Assembly: GCA_000750105.3 (NCBI GenBank)
Contig: JPHH03000015.1
Span: 496,001-560,000, forward strand
DNA length: 64,000 nucleotides
Origin: Tolypocladium sp. Sup5 PDA-1
Taxonomy: Eukaryota > Ascomycota > Sordariomycetes > Hypocreales > Ophiocordycipitaceae
Reading direction: 5' to 3'
This document shows positions 54,024 through 64,000 of the stretch, in pieces. The notes under the pieces are model-generated. The model did no database searches. It was given only the letters and a program-made list of their open reading frames with translations, and was not told the origin of the DNA. Each line of letters opens with the position of its first letter. The first letter of the stretch is position 1. Both the position numbers and the translations under genes were made by a program.

Positions 54024-55394
54024 TCTCAAGGCTGTCTTTATAGGTGGCTGACGAAGGGGTGTAGATGCTGCTGTTGTCGAGCTGGCTGTGAACAGCGTGT
54101 CGATTCGGCAGATGTCGAGAGGTGACGAGGTTGTCAAGCCCAAGGCGCAGAGGACAAGGCGTACGGGGTAGTAGAGATGTCAATTTAGAATGTTCGCGAA
54201 GCCGTCGTGGAATCCAGATGCCGCGTGGGCTCTCGGTGTAAGACAAGAAAGGGCGTGTAGGAGCGTTGGAAGGAAGAGCCCAGAGGCAGTGGAAAGCGCA
54301 GGAGTCGTCTAGAAACAACAAAGCGGCTGCCGACGTCCGCGACGACTTATATCGAGCGGGAGCGCTGCCTCAGCCCGCACTCCGTGATTGGCCGGTGGCG
54401 GAGTCATCTGGACACCCGGATCATGAATGGAGGGATCACGGATGGGATGGCGATGGTGTGCGCATGACCGTGAGTCACCTCAGCCCAACGCTTTGGGGAT
54501 GGTGCGGGTGGCGTGGGCTCAGCCTCCGGACGGCCGCATAGGGCAACTTACACTTACAGGCCCGATCCAGCGCCGGCTTGGGCGGCTCCAGGCGTGTCGC
54601 CTCGTCAAGTCCCTTGCGAGGCTGACGTCGTCATTGCTGCATCGCCAGTTTCGGAGTCGATGGGAAACGAAACCTGCAACGCGGCGCGATGAATGCATCC
54701 GTCGTCACCGCGCGCCACGGCCACGGCCACGGCCAACAAACCCATACCTACCAGAGGCCCAGCCGGAAGCGGCCAGCCCCTATCAGCATCCCCTTTCGCA
54801 TGGACATTCAACAGATTCAACCTTGGCAAGCTTGGGCCGCACAAGGCCTCGAGATATGCCCGTATCTGGAGGCGCGCCAACCCTGTTATCGGCCATCCGG
54901 GCTATCGTGGGCGTCCCCATTGGGCCGGTGCCGTTGGTTGCATCACGCGCCGGCCGCAGCCAATCCAGAGCCTCCCTCACCCGTGCACCAGCGCAGGCAG
55001 AGCACAGTCTGTGCCTGGCTTGCCTAGGCCAGCCTAGGTATTGGTGGTGCCCGTCCCTCGACGCCCAGGGCCGAGGCAGCCTGGAGGCGGCTGACAGCCA
55101 CCGAGCTGCTGCACGTTGTGCGAGGTGAATGTGCCTCAAGGCGAACAACCAACGCGACCTGGCATTGCATGAGTTGCATTGTCCTGGGCGCCAGGCCATG
55201 AAACGCGGGTCTTTGACTGGGTCCTCTGCCTTGGCCGGCTGAAACAAAGCGGAGGCACTGGCATCCGGCGATATGCGCTGAGGCCTCCTCGACTTACACG
55301 AGTAGGCAGGCATCACCACTCAACTTACATGTCCACCCGGGGGCATCCTTTGCACAGCACCAGAATCGTATTTTGATAGACTTCACCACCGCCT
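54024..55394. other. intergenic region
   Basis: Promoter side of the acidic unknown gene and 3' side of the NmrA-like gene. A 233-codon plus frame (54427-55128) has no domain and composition unlike protein. A relative of the 21-bp block lies at 54470-54490. Confidence 0.45.
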
Positions 55395-56375
55395 CTAACT
55401 CGGCATCTCCATCCCCCGCAGATACGCCCTCACGCCCTCCATCTCCATCCCCCTCCTCGCGTTCAGCGTCCCCTCCACCCCCCACGCCACCCCCCGTCCC
55501 CGCGCAAACGTCTCCCGGTACTTGACCATGGCGCTGGGATCCTCGTCCATCTGCCTCGCCAGCGCGTCCCCGTCCCACAGCTCGCGCGCGAACCTCGTCC
55601 CCGCGAAGCGCTCCTCCAGCAGGTCCGCCAGCTCGCCGTACGACACCGTGTCGCCCGCCGTGTAGACCGCCTCGTTGCGTATCCCCCTCGGGTCCAGCAC
55701 CGCCTCCGCCGTCGCCCGCCCAATGTCCCGCGGCGTCGTGACCGTGATGCGCGTGTCCCAGCTGCCCAGCGCGCGCACCGTCTTCGTGCGCAGGTCGACG
55801 ACGCCAAAGGCCGGCACGAAGAGGAAGCTCATGAAGAGGCCCGTCGAGACGATTACCCACTCCGTGCCCGCCTGCCCGCGCAGCATCCCGCGCACCGCGA
55901 GCTGCTCGTCAAACAGGTCCTGCGAGGATCCCTCCCCGATGACGTCGTAGTCCATGCCAAACTGCCAGGGAAAGTATCGCCTCACGTTGCCCTGCAGCGC
56001 CGCCTGCGCGAGCTTCGTCTGCGTCCCAGCAGGCAGCCCCATGCCCGAGCACGAAACCACGGTATCGTACTGGGAAAAGATGTCCGCCAGCTCTTGCACC
56101 GAGGCGAGCACCACGTCCGCCGCCTCGAAGCGCACGTTGAGCGCCTGGATGCGCTGCACCAGCTTCTTCTTCTCCGGCGCCGCCGAGTCTAGGGTAGCCT
56201 GCCGCAGCATCGCCGACACCTTGGTGTTCTTGCGCAGCGCGTGCGCGGCGAGGCCCTCGAGCACGTAGAGGCCCAGCTCGCCCGCGCCGATGACGAGGAC
56301 GCTGTCCGTCATGTTTTCTGGTTGCCCGTTGTTTTCGCGGTTGAGGGCTGCGAGGTTGGCTTCCGAGAGTTTCAT
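55395..56375 (-). CDS. NmrA-like / isoflavone-reductase-like NAD(P)-binding oxidoreductase
   Basis: This intronless gene encodes 326 residues. VLVIGAGELGLYVLEGL (about 26-42) is the Rossmann nucleotide loop, here GxGxxG. Atypical SDR features follow: YDTVVSCSGMG, FPWQFGMDYDVIG, and GLFMSFLFVPAFGVVDL as a substrate-side segment. Members are either NAD(P)-sensing regulators like NmrA or reductases acting on aromatic compounds; the sequence does not decide. The ATG at 56375 gives a 21-residue lead-in, and a second ATG at about 56312 is possible. It lies tail-on to the aspartic protease gene on the same strand. Confidence 0.82.
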   Translation of the reverse strand: MKLSEANLAALNRENNGQPENMTDSVLVIGAGELGLYVLEGLAAHALRKNTKVSAMLRQATLDSAAPEKKKLVQRIQALNVRFEAADVVLASVQELADIFSQYDTVVSCSGMGLPAGTQTKLAQAALQGNVRRYFPWQFGMDYDVIGEGSSQDLFDEQLAVRGMLRGQAGTEWVIVSTGLFMSFLFVPAFGVVDLRTKTVRALGSWDTRITVTTPRDIGRATAEAVLDPRGIRNEAVYTAGDTVSYGELADLLEERFAGTRFARELWDGDALARQMDEDPSAMVKYRETFARGRGVAWGVEGTLNARRGMEMEGVRAYLRGMEMPS

Positions 56376-56817
56376 GAGCGGCGCTGTTCAGTGGCGAGAC
56401 GCGACCTTTAATTCGTCTTAGTGACCGCTGTCAAACGGTAGATCCGGCTTTGCCTGCTTAGAAATGCGCACCTTCGGCATACGGAGTTAAACAAGAGCAG
56501 CGGAAGGAGTTTAAATCCATGTATTCAGCATGTTGCGTTCCCAGCAGCTTGGCGACATGCACAGTCGCGGCGTAGTCACCGCCGTTGAAGGGCCTAAAGC
56601 CCGATGACGTCCGCGACAGATTCTCGTCAACACCGTCTGCCAAGTGGCATGACATTATGCCAACCTGACCATACCTATCTATGCTGATCATGACCTCAAG
56701 TTCTCCCACGCCTCTAAACAAATGATATCCGGCATGCAATAGTGTCTCATCCCAACACCAACCAACATAACCTCAGTCAGTCTCTTAGCAAGCGCTCAAA
56801 AACTTCGCGGCCTGGGT
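56376..56817. other. intergenic region
   Basis: A 93-codon minus frame (56458-56739) lacks domains. Otherwise it is promoter and 3' flanking DNA. Confidence 0.45.
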
Positions 56818-58201
56818 CTATTTGAGGCCAAGGTCCTTGTTGGCGAATCCCACCTGGGCCGACCCATAGTCAAACACCACAAACTGCGCCTTGAGCAGCA
56901 CATCGCCGAGCACCGCGAACCCAATGCCCCGCGACGTCTGGATCCCGCCGAAGCAGTGCGTCTGGTTGATCTGCCCGTAGTTGATGTACTCGCCCGGCAC
57001 GACGCCGCGGTACGAGCCGATGCCGAACCGAAAGTCGGGCGGGTTCGTGGAGCAGGGATACACCACCATCCCCATCTTCTCGTCGATGCCGGACCCGGGG
57101 AGCTGGTCGTAGTAACTCTTCACGATGTTGTCGGGCGCCAGGAGCAGCGACGTGCCGGTGTCAACTATGCCGTTCCACAGGTACTGCTCGTAGTCGTCGT
57201 CGCCGACCTGGTACCCAGACACCGAGACCTTCCAGAACGGCGAGAACCGATCCAGCTCGGCGTACTGAATACGCCCAGTGTACTCGGAGTTGTCAATGTA
57301 GCCAAAGTTGTAGTTGCCGGGACGGCGCTTCTGCAGGTTGGCCGTGAACAGCGGCAGCGCGAGATCGTCCTTGACGTTGTCAATGTACGTCCGCTGCGGC
57401 GTTGGCCGAATGGTGTTGGCGCGGCTGTTTGCCATGCCTAGGATGCCCGATGAAAAAGAGTCGGAGGAAATGTCTCGCGATACTTGGACAGCGGCCTCAA
57501 CGGCCTGGTGATTGACATAGGTCGACCCAATCTGCACGCGGTCCTTGTACACCGTGCCCGAGGCGCTCGTGCCGTCACCGTACCTGATTTGCCAGCTTTC
57601 GCCCTTTAACAGTTTGCTCGTCGAGGAGTCACCGGGACTGTACAGTTTTTGTCCTTTGACCAGCGGCTTGTACGTCTCCGTGGAGAATGTCCAGCTGGGA
57701 AAGTTAGGAACACAGCCAGAGAAAGCGCGCGCTCGGTGACGGCTTACAGGTCAGAGGACCCCGTGTCCAAGCTCAGGGGGACGGTTTGGCCCGGGGTTCC
57801 GATCTGGATAGGCACCACGTATTCCGAGTCGAAGTTGGGAGCCGGGCTCGCCTCGACAGTTCCCTTTCGCGGGCCGCCTTCTGTCCCGTATTAGCCACGC
57901 TCTTCAGTAGAATCGACAGAGTGAGCGTACCCTGTTGTTGCGTGAGGGCCAGGAACTTGGAATTGAGGTCTGGGTTGAGCTCAATGGCCCGCGACAGTTG
58001 CGGCGGTAGAGCCTGGGCGTACTTCATATGCGCCCTGATAAAGGACATTGGCACATCGTGACCTTGGAAGCGCCCATTTTGGATCTGCGTTAAGGTGAAC
58101 GTCTTCCCTCCGCTCGGTGACTTGGGGGCCTCGGCGCGTGGCGCGGGAACGGCGCCTTCTGCCAGACAGGCAAAGGCCAAGGCCGCGAGCGTGGCCTTCA
58201 T
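56818..58201 (-). CDS. secreted pepsin-like aspartic protease
   Basis: The model is complement(join(56818..57694, 57748..57880, 57931..58201)), 426 residues. A signal peptide (about 1-19) and a propeptide ending near KGTVEASP precede the mature enzyme. The two catalytic motifs are D129-TGSSDLW and D313-TGTSLLL, and the flap RYGDGTSASG is present. Two cysteines (PCST, THCF) are in the C-lobe. Introns are 50 and 53 bp, both supported by phase and by restoring EYVVPIQIGTP and DLWTFSTETY. It resembles aspergillopepsin/penicillopepsin-type acid proteases used for extracellular nutrition, and in insect or plant pathogens for host penetration. Confidence 0.95.
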
Positions 58202-59135
58202 GATGCAATGAGCGACGTCTTCCGCGGCTGCTTTGGCGGAACGGATAGGGTGGATGGACGTGGATTGGCGACGGCAAAGGTGAGAGAGAGAGCAACAACC
58301 AGGTCTATCCAGGAGCAGGGCAACACGACTCTAAATCAATCAACGCCATCAACCAAACGTCGTGCCCTCGGCCTCTTATAGTAATGGCCATCTTGTCTCG
58401 ACCTGGAACGTAGGAGACGGACGGGACGAGGAATGCACACACAAGGTGCGACAAAGTCTCTAGCAAAGCTCCCGAAATCGCATTCTAGAGAGTTTGCACA
58501 GTCGCGGAAAGGGCCACAGTCGCGTAAAGGGCCATGGTCGCAAATGTCAGAGGGGCTGGCACGAGACATTCAGCGGACTAAGCACCCTTATCCTCTGATG
58601 TCAAGACACCGAGGGATGTGGTCAAAGACAACTTACGCAGCCCATAACGTTGGAAAGCAGACGATTCGTCTGTCTCGAGACCTGCCCGGTCAATGCTCGC
58701 CGTCTGCCAAACTCAACTTGGAATCCATGCGTCTCGCCGTCACGCGTGCCTGCGTCTTGGGAATGTCCCCGGACTACGGGCAAGTCCGAGATCGACGTGG
58801 AGTAATTCATGCATATCGTCGTCAAGACTCATCGTGAGTGAGTCCTCGATGGGCCTGATGAGTAGGAGCAGAGCCTGACTGTGGTCCTCACGATGATGCT
58901 GCTGGGTGTTTCGCCGCTGCATGACAGCCCAACCTAATGCAGGGACTAAATTTGCCCCCCAGGCCCCGTGAGTCACTAATTAACCCCACTAGCACAACAC
59001 CGCCCGCGCCAGACCGCCCGAGCCAGACCGCCCGAATTTTTAGATAAGATAGGCCGCGGGGTGTCCCAGAACAGCGACGGAAAACTTCACAACCTTGACG
59101 GTTAACCCAGCATTCGCTCACTTTCACAGCGCAAG
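58202..59135. other. divergent intergenic region
   Basis: Upstream DNA of both the protease (leftward) and the RIO1 kinase (rightward). A short near-repeat GCGGAAAGGGCCACAGTCGC / GCGTAAAGGGCCATGGTCGC occurs at about 58503-58541. No gene is supported. Confidence 0.45.
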
Positions 59136-60867
59136 ATGGCGGATTCAAACACAGCAGCGGCCTCGCCGGCTGCGCCGCACCAGCCGCCATACACATACAC
59201 GCCCAACCAGGGCTACGAGCAGACGCAGGAGGTGCCGCCCGAGGTGCGCATGCCCAGAGGCGCCCCGCATCCCGACCAGCACGACGACGACGACCTCGAC
59301 GACATCTTCGACGAGGAGGACGAGGATGAATTGGCCGAGGACGAATGGGCCGGCGACGCCGGCGACCTCACAAAGTCGTACAACCGCCAGCGGCAACTCA
59401 ACGACAACAGCGGCGCCGCGCCCCGGTCGAACCAGCAGAAGCCAAAGGCCAACACCTTTGCCAGCGTCGACGACCAGGTGTCCGCCCTCTCCAAGCACGC
59501 CGCCAAGATCCGCCTCGACAGCGTCAAGCAGGACGACGACAAGGACAAGGACAAGGCCGACCGCGCGACCAGCGAGCAGGTGCTCGACCAGCGCACGCGC
59601 ATGATCCTGCTGCAGATGATCAACCGCGGCAGCGTCAGCGAGGTCCACGGCGCCATCAGCACCGGCAAGGAGGCCAACGTCTACGGCGCCGTCCTGCACG
59701 ATGACAAGACGGGCGACACCATCCAGCGTGCCATCAAGGTCTACAAGACGGCTATCCTCGTCTTCAAGGACCGCGAGCGCTACATCACCGGCGAGCACCG
59801 CTTCAAGGGCGGCTTCGACAAGGGCAACAACCGCAAGATGGTCAAGCTGTGGGCCGAGAAGGAGTACCGCAACCTGCGGCGCATCTACGCCGCCGGCATC
59901 CCGTGCCCCGAGCCGATTAACCTGAAGCTGCACGTCCTCGTCATGGGCTTCCTCGGCGACAAGAGGGGCTGGGCGTACCCGCGCCTGCGCGACGCCACCA
60001 TCGACGGCGACGACGTGGACCAGCAGTGGCGGAGCCTGTACGTCCAGCTGCTCGGCCTGATGCGCAAGATGTACCAGGTCTGCCGGCTGGTGCACGCCGA
60101 CCTGAGCGAGTACAACATCCTCTACAACAAGGGCACGCTGTACATCATCGACGTCTCCCAGAGCGTCGAGCCCGACCACCCGCGCTCCCTCGAGTTCCTG
60201 CGCATGGACATCAAGAACGTCGGCGACTTTTTCCGGCGCCAGGGCGTCGACACGCTGCCCGACCGCGCCATCTTCAACTTCATCACCGCGCCCGCGGGGG
60301 CCGTCGAGGAGCCCGCCATGGCCGCCGCCGTCGAGCTGCTCTACGAGTCGCGCCACGCGGCCGCCAACGAGGACGAGGCCGCCGAGTTCGAGGTCGACAA
60401 CGAGGTCTTCCGCCACCAGTACATCCCGCAGACGCTGGAGCAGGTCTACGACATGGAAAAGGACGCCCAGCGGCTCGGCAAGGGCGAGGGCGGCGGCCTC
60501 GTCTACAGCAACCTCCTCGCCGACCAGGTCGTCGCACCCAAGCCCAAGCTCCAAGACGGCGGCGAGGAGCAGAGCACATCCGACTCCGACTCCGACTCTG
60601 GCGCCGAGCTGTCCGGCGAGGAGGGCTCCGGGGACGAGAGCCGCTTCGAAAAAGGCATCCCGCGCGGCCGCCGCTTCGAAGACAAGGACGAGAAAAAGGT
60701 ATGTCCACTGCTACTACACCACACCCTATTCACCAACAAGCGACTAACATTGACCGCAGCTACACAAACTGGCCGTCAAGGAGGCCAAGCGCGAGAAGCG
60801 CAAGGACAAGATGCCGAAACACCTCAAGAAGAAGATTGTCTCGAGCACCTCACGGAAGAAGAAGTAA
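59136..60867 (+). CDS. rio1: RIO1-family atypical protein kinase
   Basis: The model is join(59136..60698, 60760..60867), 556 residues. RIO1 is a conserved ATPase/kinase acting in late 40S ribosome maturation in the cytoplasm and in cell-cycle control. The N-terminal 150 residues are acidic and low-complexity. The RIO fold has STGKEANVY (175-183, phosphate loop), a Lys in AIKVYK (K201), the catalytic HADLSEYN (320-327) and IIDVSQSVE (metal Asp D339). The last exon gives a Lys-rich tail (KREKRKDKMPKHLKKK), typical of RIO1. The 61-bp intron (60699-60759) has a GACTAAC branch motif. Reading through the intron would replace the basic tail with unrelated sequence. Confidence 0.96.
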
Positions 60868-61369
60868 AATAAAGGTATAGACAAAAGACAAAGAAAGTAA
60901 AAAAAAGAATTCAAGTTCGCCATGGGCTAATTAGCCCTGGCTTCTCGACCCCGTTCACGGAGTGTATGCAGCGGTTGAAGTCGGATGATGAGCCTTGACG
61001 TCGCGAATGGCCCCTGACGGACGGTTTAATCGCCCTCGGGCGTGTAACCTCTGGTCTTGCGTGTCTGCCGCGATCTGAACGCCCTCGGGCGACTGGATGA
61101 TCAAAGAGAGCCCTGACGACTTGAACGCTGCCAAGCCCGTGTGCATCAAGTGGTGAGATCCCATTCACTAACGTACACCACGCCCTGGTGAAATAGAGCA
61201 ACTCCTATGAACCACCAACATTGCTTTCCCAGCGCTCTTCACGATATTCCAAATATCCTATCCCATCCAATGAATCAATCCCAAGCATCACCGTTGCACC
61301 GGCGCTAAAAATGTGGTCCCCAAATACGACATAGAGATCCTGCCAGTTTGCCCTACTCGTGCGGGCGCC
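60868..61369. other. convergent intergenic region
   Basis: 3' flanks of RIO1 and of the Zn2Cys6 factor. No feature is seen. Confidence 0.5.
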
Positions 61370-64000
61370 TCAAAAGTAAAACTGCTGCTGCGGCTGCCCA
61401 GGAGGAGGCTGAGCCAAAAAGTCAAAGTTCAAATTGTCCATGGCCCCTGAGTTGAACGGATCGGGCGATTCTTACACGTCAGCCTGGAACCGCTGGAGAG
61501 GGCAGGGCAGGGGCGGAGACTTACCTCCCCAAATTGAATCATACAGGTCCATGGGCGCCATGTACTGCGTTTGGTCAACGTTGAGAGCGGGTATGCTGCC
61601 ATCCAAGCCCATGTTTGCCGGGATAGACTGCGTATATGGGATTCTGTGCAATAGTCAGCATGGGCGGCAATACAAGGTGCGGCGAGCGACCAACCCCGAA
61701 AAGTCCTGCAGAGCCGAGCCGTTTTGCATCTCGGCCATGGCCAAGGCCGCGTCCTCTCGAGGATCGCCACCGGATTGGGCGTTGCGGAGCTGGAGGTTCG
61801 ACGTCGTCGACAGCTGGCTGCCAAACGGGGGCAGCGGCGTTCGGCTTCCGCTACCACCGGCAGACGACTCTCCCTCCCTCCTCAAATTCGAGGGCACCAC
61901 ACTCCCGTGGTCGTAAATGTTCCTCAGCGCGGTGAGTGCTCTCCACAGCGGACCAGACAGCTCGATATCCTTGTCGGTTATGGCGACGTGCGGTTCAGGC
62001 GAGCTCGCCTCCTTGGCTGCCGTGGCGGACAAGGCTGCAATCAAGTCTCCTTGCAATTGCCGTATCTCGGGATCTGTCTTGGTATCGCACAGGATGCCGA
62101 GCAGCAAGGCAGAGGAGAGACCGTGGTAGGTAAATGCCCAGCTTCTCGTTGGAATGACCGATAGTTGGTGCATCGCCAGGAACATGCGCACCGTCTCTAT
62201 CAAGTTATCCTTGCACCTGTCGGCCAGTTCTTTTTTCTGTTCCGGATCAAACTCGCAATCTCTCTTCAGCGCCGGGCGGCAGGCGACAGAGATGACAAAG
62301 GAAGTGTGCAGACGGATGGCATAGTGTTGGAGACGATCCAGGGCCGTCTTGCACTTCTCCTTGTCCATCATGTGCGCACGCGCACGGGATCGGAGGGCCT
62401 CCACGGCCTCGCAGTTGTCGACGATTTGACTGTAGGACGAGGTCGTGTTCACATCGGGATTTAGTCGGCGCGAAATGATCTCGATGAGATGGTACATCAT
62501 CTCCAGGTAGGTATAATTGCCAGTCGGCAAATCCGAGCTGACAGGGATGGCGCAACTCGGGAAGCTTGTCATTGGACACCTAAAAGTTCTCGTCAGAAGA
62601 GGATAAGCCTGGGCAAAGAGGCGTCATTACCTGTCAAACGACAGCGAAGTCAGGGTGTCGTGCCAGACGCAGGTCCACCAGAGTTTTCGCCGAATTATTT
62701 CCTTGGTTTTGACATCAGGCGGCGGGCTCTCACGGCCGTCGTAGGGGCTTGGTCGATGCAGGCCCAAAGATTGTGCAAGGCGGCACGTCAGTCCCGTCAA
62801 CGCCCATGACGCCTCCGCCTTCATGTCGTTGAGAAGGACGAAGCTGGTCAGTAAGAGTGCTTGAATCGAGTCAAAAGATGGTCTGAGGAAGGTTAGTTGC
62901 GGAGAATTGCGATTGAGGAAGGGAGCCGCGCGCACCTGAGCAGAAAGTTGCCCACCCTCAGAAAATGAAATGATATCTGAATGTACTTTTGAGAGTCTCT
63001 GGTGCGGACATGGTAGGGACTTTCATGGTACTGAGAGCCAACCGCCAAGACAGCAAAGAGGATGGCGAGCCATGACGCTGTGACTGGTCTGGTTGACCTG
63101 ACGGTGCTGGATGCGTTGCGAGAGCGGTCTTCCAGATATACCATCAGCTTGGACTCGAGGTCGTCCATGTCATAGACGAATCCCCAAAACGGCTGGGGAA
63201 TTTCCTTGTAGGTGCGGAAAAGCCTGGACAGGTCAGCCATTGCATCCTGCATGAATGCACCGGACACTCACTTGACGACCTCTCTGTCAGAGGGCAACTC
63301 TGCCGAGATGTCCTGGGCCAGCTTGTGCAAGTGCTGCGAGGACATGAGAGGAAACGGCGCCGAGGTGTCCAAGCCAAGGATGGACCGCATATCGCGACGG
63401 ATATCGACGCTGTCGCTCTTGTCAATCGGTGAAGACTGCTCTCGGAGTAAAGCCGGGATGCTGTTTTGTCCGAGGTAGCGGTCGCCCACGGACTCAGTCT
63501 CGTCCAGATTGGCTGATGCTGCGGTGAGTGGTGATCCGGGTATGTAGATGTCTGAGGAATCAAGCAGCGCACCTATGGTCCGTGGCCAGCTCTCCTGGCG
63601 TTCGGTCTTTCGGCTTTCATCCCGGCCGTCAGAGAACGAGTGGGCTCGCTTGCGGCTGTGGCCATTCTGTGCGAGCGCAGGCGCAGGCGCGTGCTTGTTG
63701 GCGCTGGAGCGGTTGGGCTTGTACGAGCACAGCTGCGGGTGCTCTCTCTTGACGCAGTTCTCACACGGCTGCTTGTTGTCGCACTTGACCTTGCGCTGGC
63801 GACAGGGCCAACAGGCGGTTCCTGGAGCAGCGCGTTAGCAGCCGCGTGGCCTCGTTCTGAACCGCGCATCCGGTAGAAGGCGCAGCTGTGGGATGAGGGA
63901 CTATTGCGACGAAGATGGCCTTACCATAGCGGACCTTGCGATGAGAGTGAATGATGCGGTTTGCCTCCTCTGGTGTGAGCTCTTCCACGGGCACCAGCTC
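61370..64000 (-). CDS. Zn2Cys6 transcription factor, 5' end outside the window
   Basis: The model is complement(join(61370..61470, 61525..61643, 61695..62579, 62631..62882, 62936..63223, 63272..63821, 63925..>64000)), at least 756 residues, all joins in phase. The binuclear cluster ACWPCRQRKVKC-DNKQPCENC...C lies about 25 residues into the visible part. A Ser-rich linker and the fungal-specific TF homology domain follow (WAL/LAQSLGLHR and RRKLWWTCVWHD are its hallmark segments). The C-terminus is Gln/Pro-rich (PGQPQQQFYF), activation-domain-like. Introns are 54, 51, 51, 53, 48 and 103 bp; the one inside the zinc cluster region is the longest. The start codon lies beyond 64000. The overall type recalls cutinase/lipid-responsive regulators, but I do not name a subfamily. 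Confidence 0.9.

Noticed and set aside
54427..55128. 233-codon plus-strand frame in the intergenic region
   Set aside because: No domain, unusual His/Arg/Pro composition, overlapping frames of similar length on the other strand.
46391..58201. A secondary-metabolite cluster formed by the hydrolase, MBL-like, GliT-like, NmrA-like and protease genes
   Set aside because: No polyketide synthase, NRPS, terpene cyclase or prenyltransferase is present; the genes are separated by normal intergenic distances and mixed strands.
59145..60554. 469-codon minus-strand open frame antisense to RIO1
   Set aside because: It mirrors the GC-rich codon pattern of RIO1, has Val/Ala/Leu-rich shadow composition and no domain; RIO1 motifs are unambiguous on the other strand.
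1..64000. CRISPR arrays or bacterial-type operons
   Set aside because: The tandem repeats have no unique spacers, and genes carry spliceosomal introns; the window is eukaryotic.

Overview
The window looks like euchromatic DNA of a filamentous ascomycete (Pezizomycotina). Most genes are broken by very short introns of about 46-60 bp with GT...CTAAC-like...AG signals. The gene set is typical of such fungi: a RIO1 kinase, Mediator Med22, a Pus1-type pseudouridine synthase, a Zn2Cys6 factor, an NWD/NACHT-ankyrin receptor, drug and sugar MFS transporters, and a secreted pepsin-like protease. A Sordariomycete, probably Hypocreales, is my inference and not proven. Exon-intron structures were worked out by hand from frame continuity, splice signals and family-conserved residues. 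No transcript evidence was available.

Region by region. 0.6-3.8 kb: a divergent pair for mitochondrial sulfide oxidation, sulfide:quinone oxidoreductase and a Blh-type persulfide dioxygenase, sharing a 572-bp intergenic region. 4.3-8.3 kb: a five-exon DHA1-type drug transporter and a threonine-aldolase-like PLP enzyme. 8.3-13.9 kb: a gene-poor, partly AT-rich stretch with low-complexity and tandem repeats, a secreted cysteine-rich proprotein, a small MARVEL-like membrane protein and a decayed coding fragment. 13.9-17.8 kb: a 1293-residue NACHT-ankyrin NLR-like protein. 18.3-27.9 kb: a Ser-rich single-pass membrane protein, Med22, Pus1, two small unknown proteins and a beta-lactamase-fold serine hydrolase. 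28-32.6 kb: mostly non-coding, with the remains of a Dal5/allantoate-permease-type transporter. 32.6-36 kb: a bestrophin-like anion channel, an N-terminally truncated MFS fragment and a Ser/Thr-rich membrane protein.

38.7-43.4 kb: an OTT_1508-like zinc deaminase and two divergent C2H2 zinc-finger genes, one with a GC-AG intron. 44.8-45.7 kb: the C-terminal half of a sugar transporter. 46.4-52.1 kb: a secreted alpha/beta hydrolase, a metallo-beta-lactamase-like protein and a GliT-like dithiol oxidoreductase. 53-58.2 kb: an acidic unknown protein, a NmrA-like oxidoreductase and a secreted aspartic protease. 59.1-64 kb: RIO1 and a Zn2Cys6 transcription factor that runs off the right edge.

Housekeeping genes alternate with accessory patches (about 8-14, 28-38 and 43-49 kb) that hold decayed or truncated transporters, tandem repeats and an over-represented near-palindromic 9-mer. 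The clearest functional link between neighbours is the sulfide-oxidation pair. No secondary-metabolite backbone gene is present, although some tailoring-type families are.
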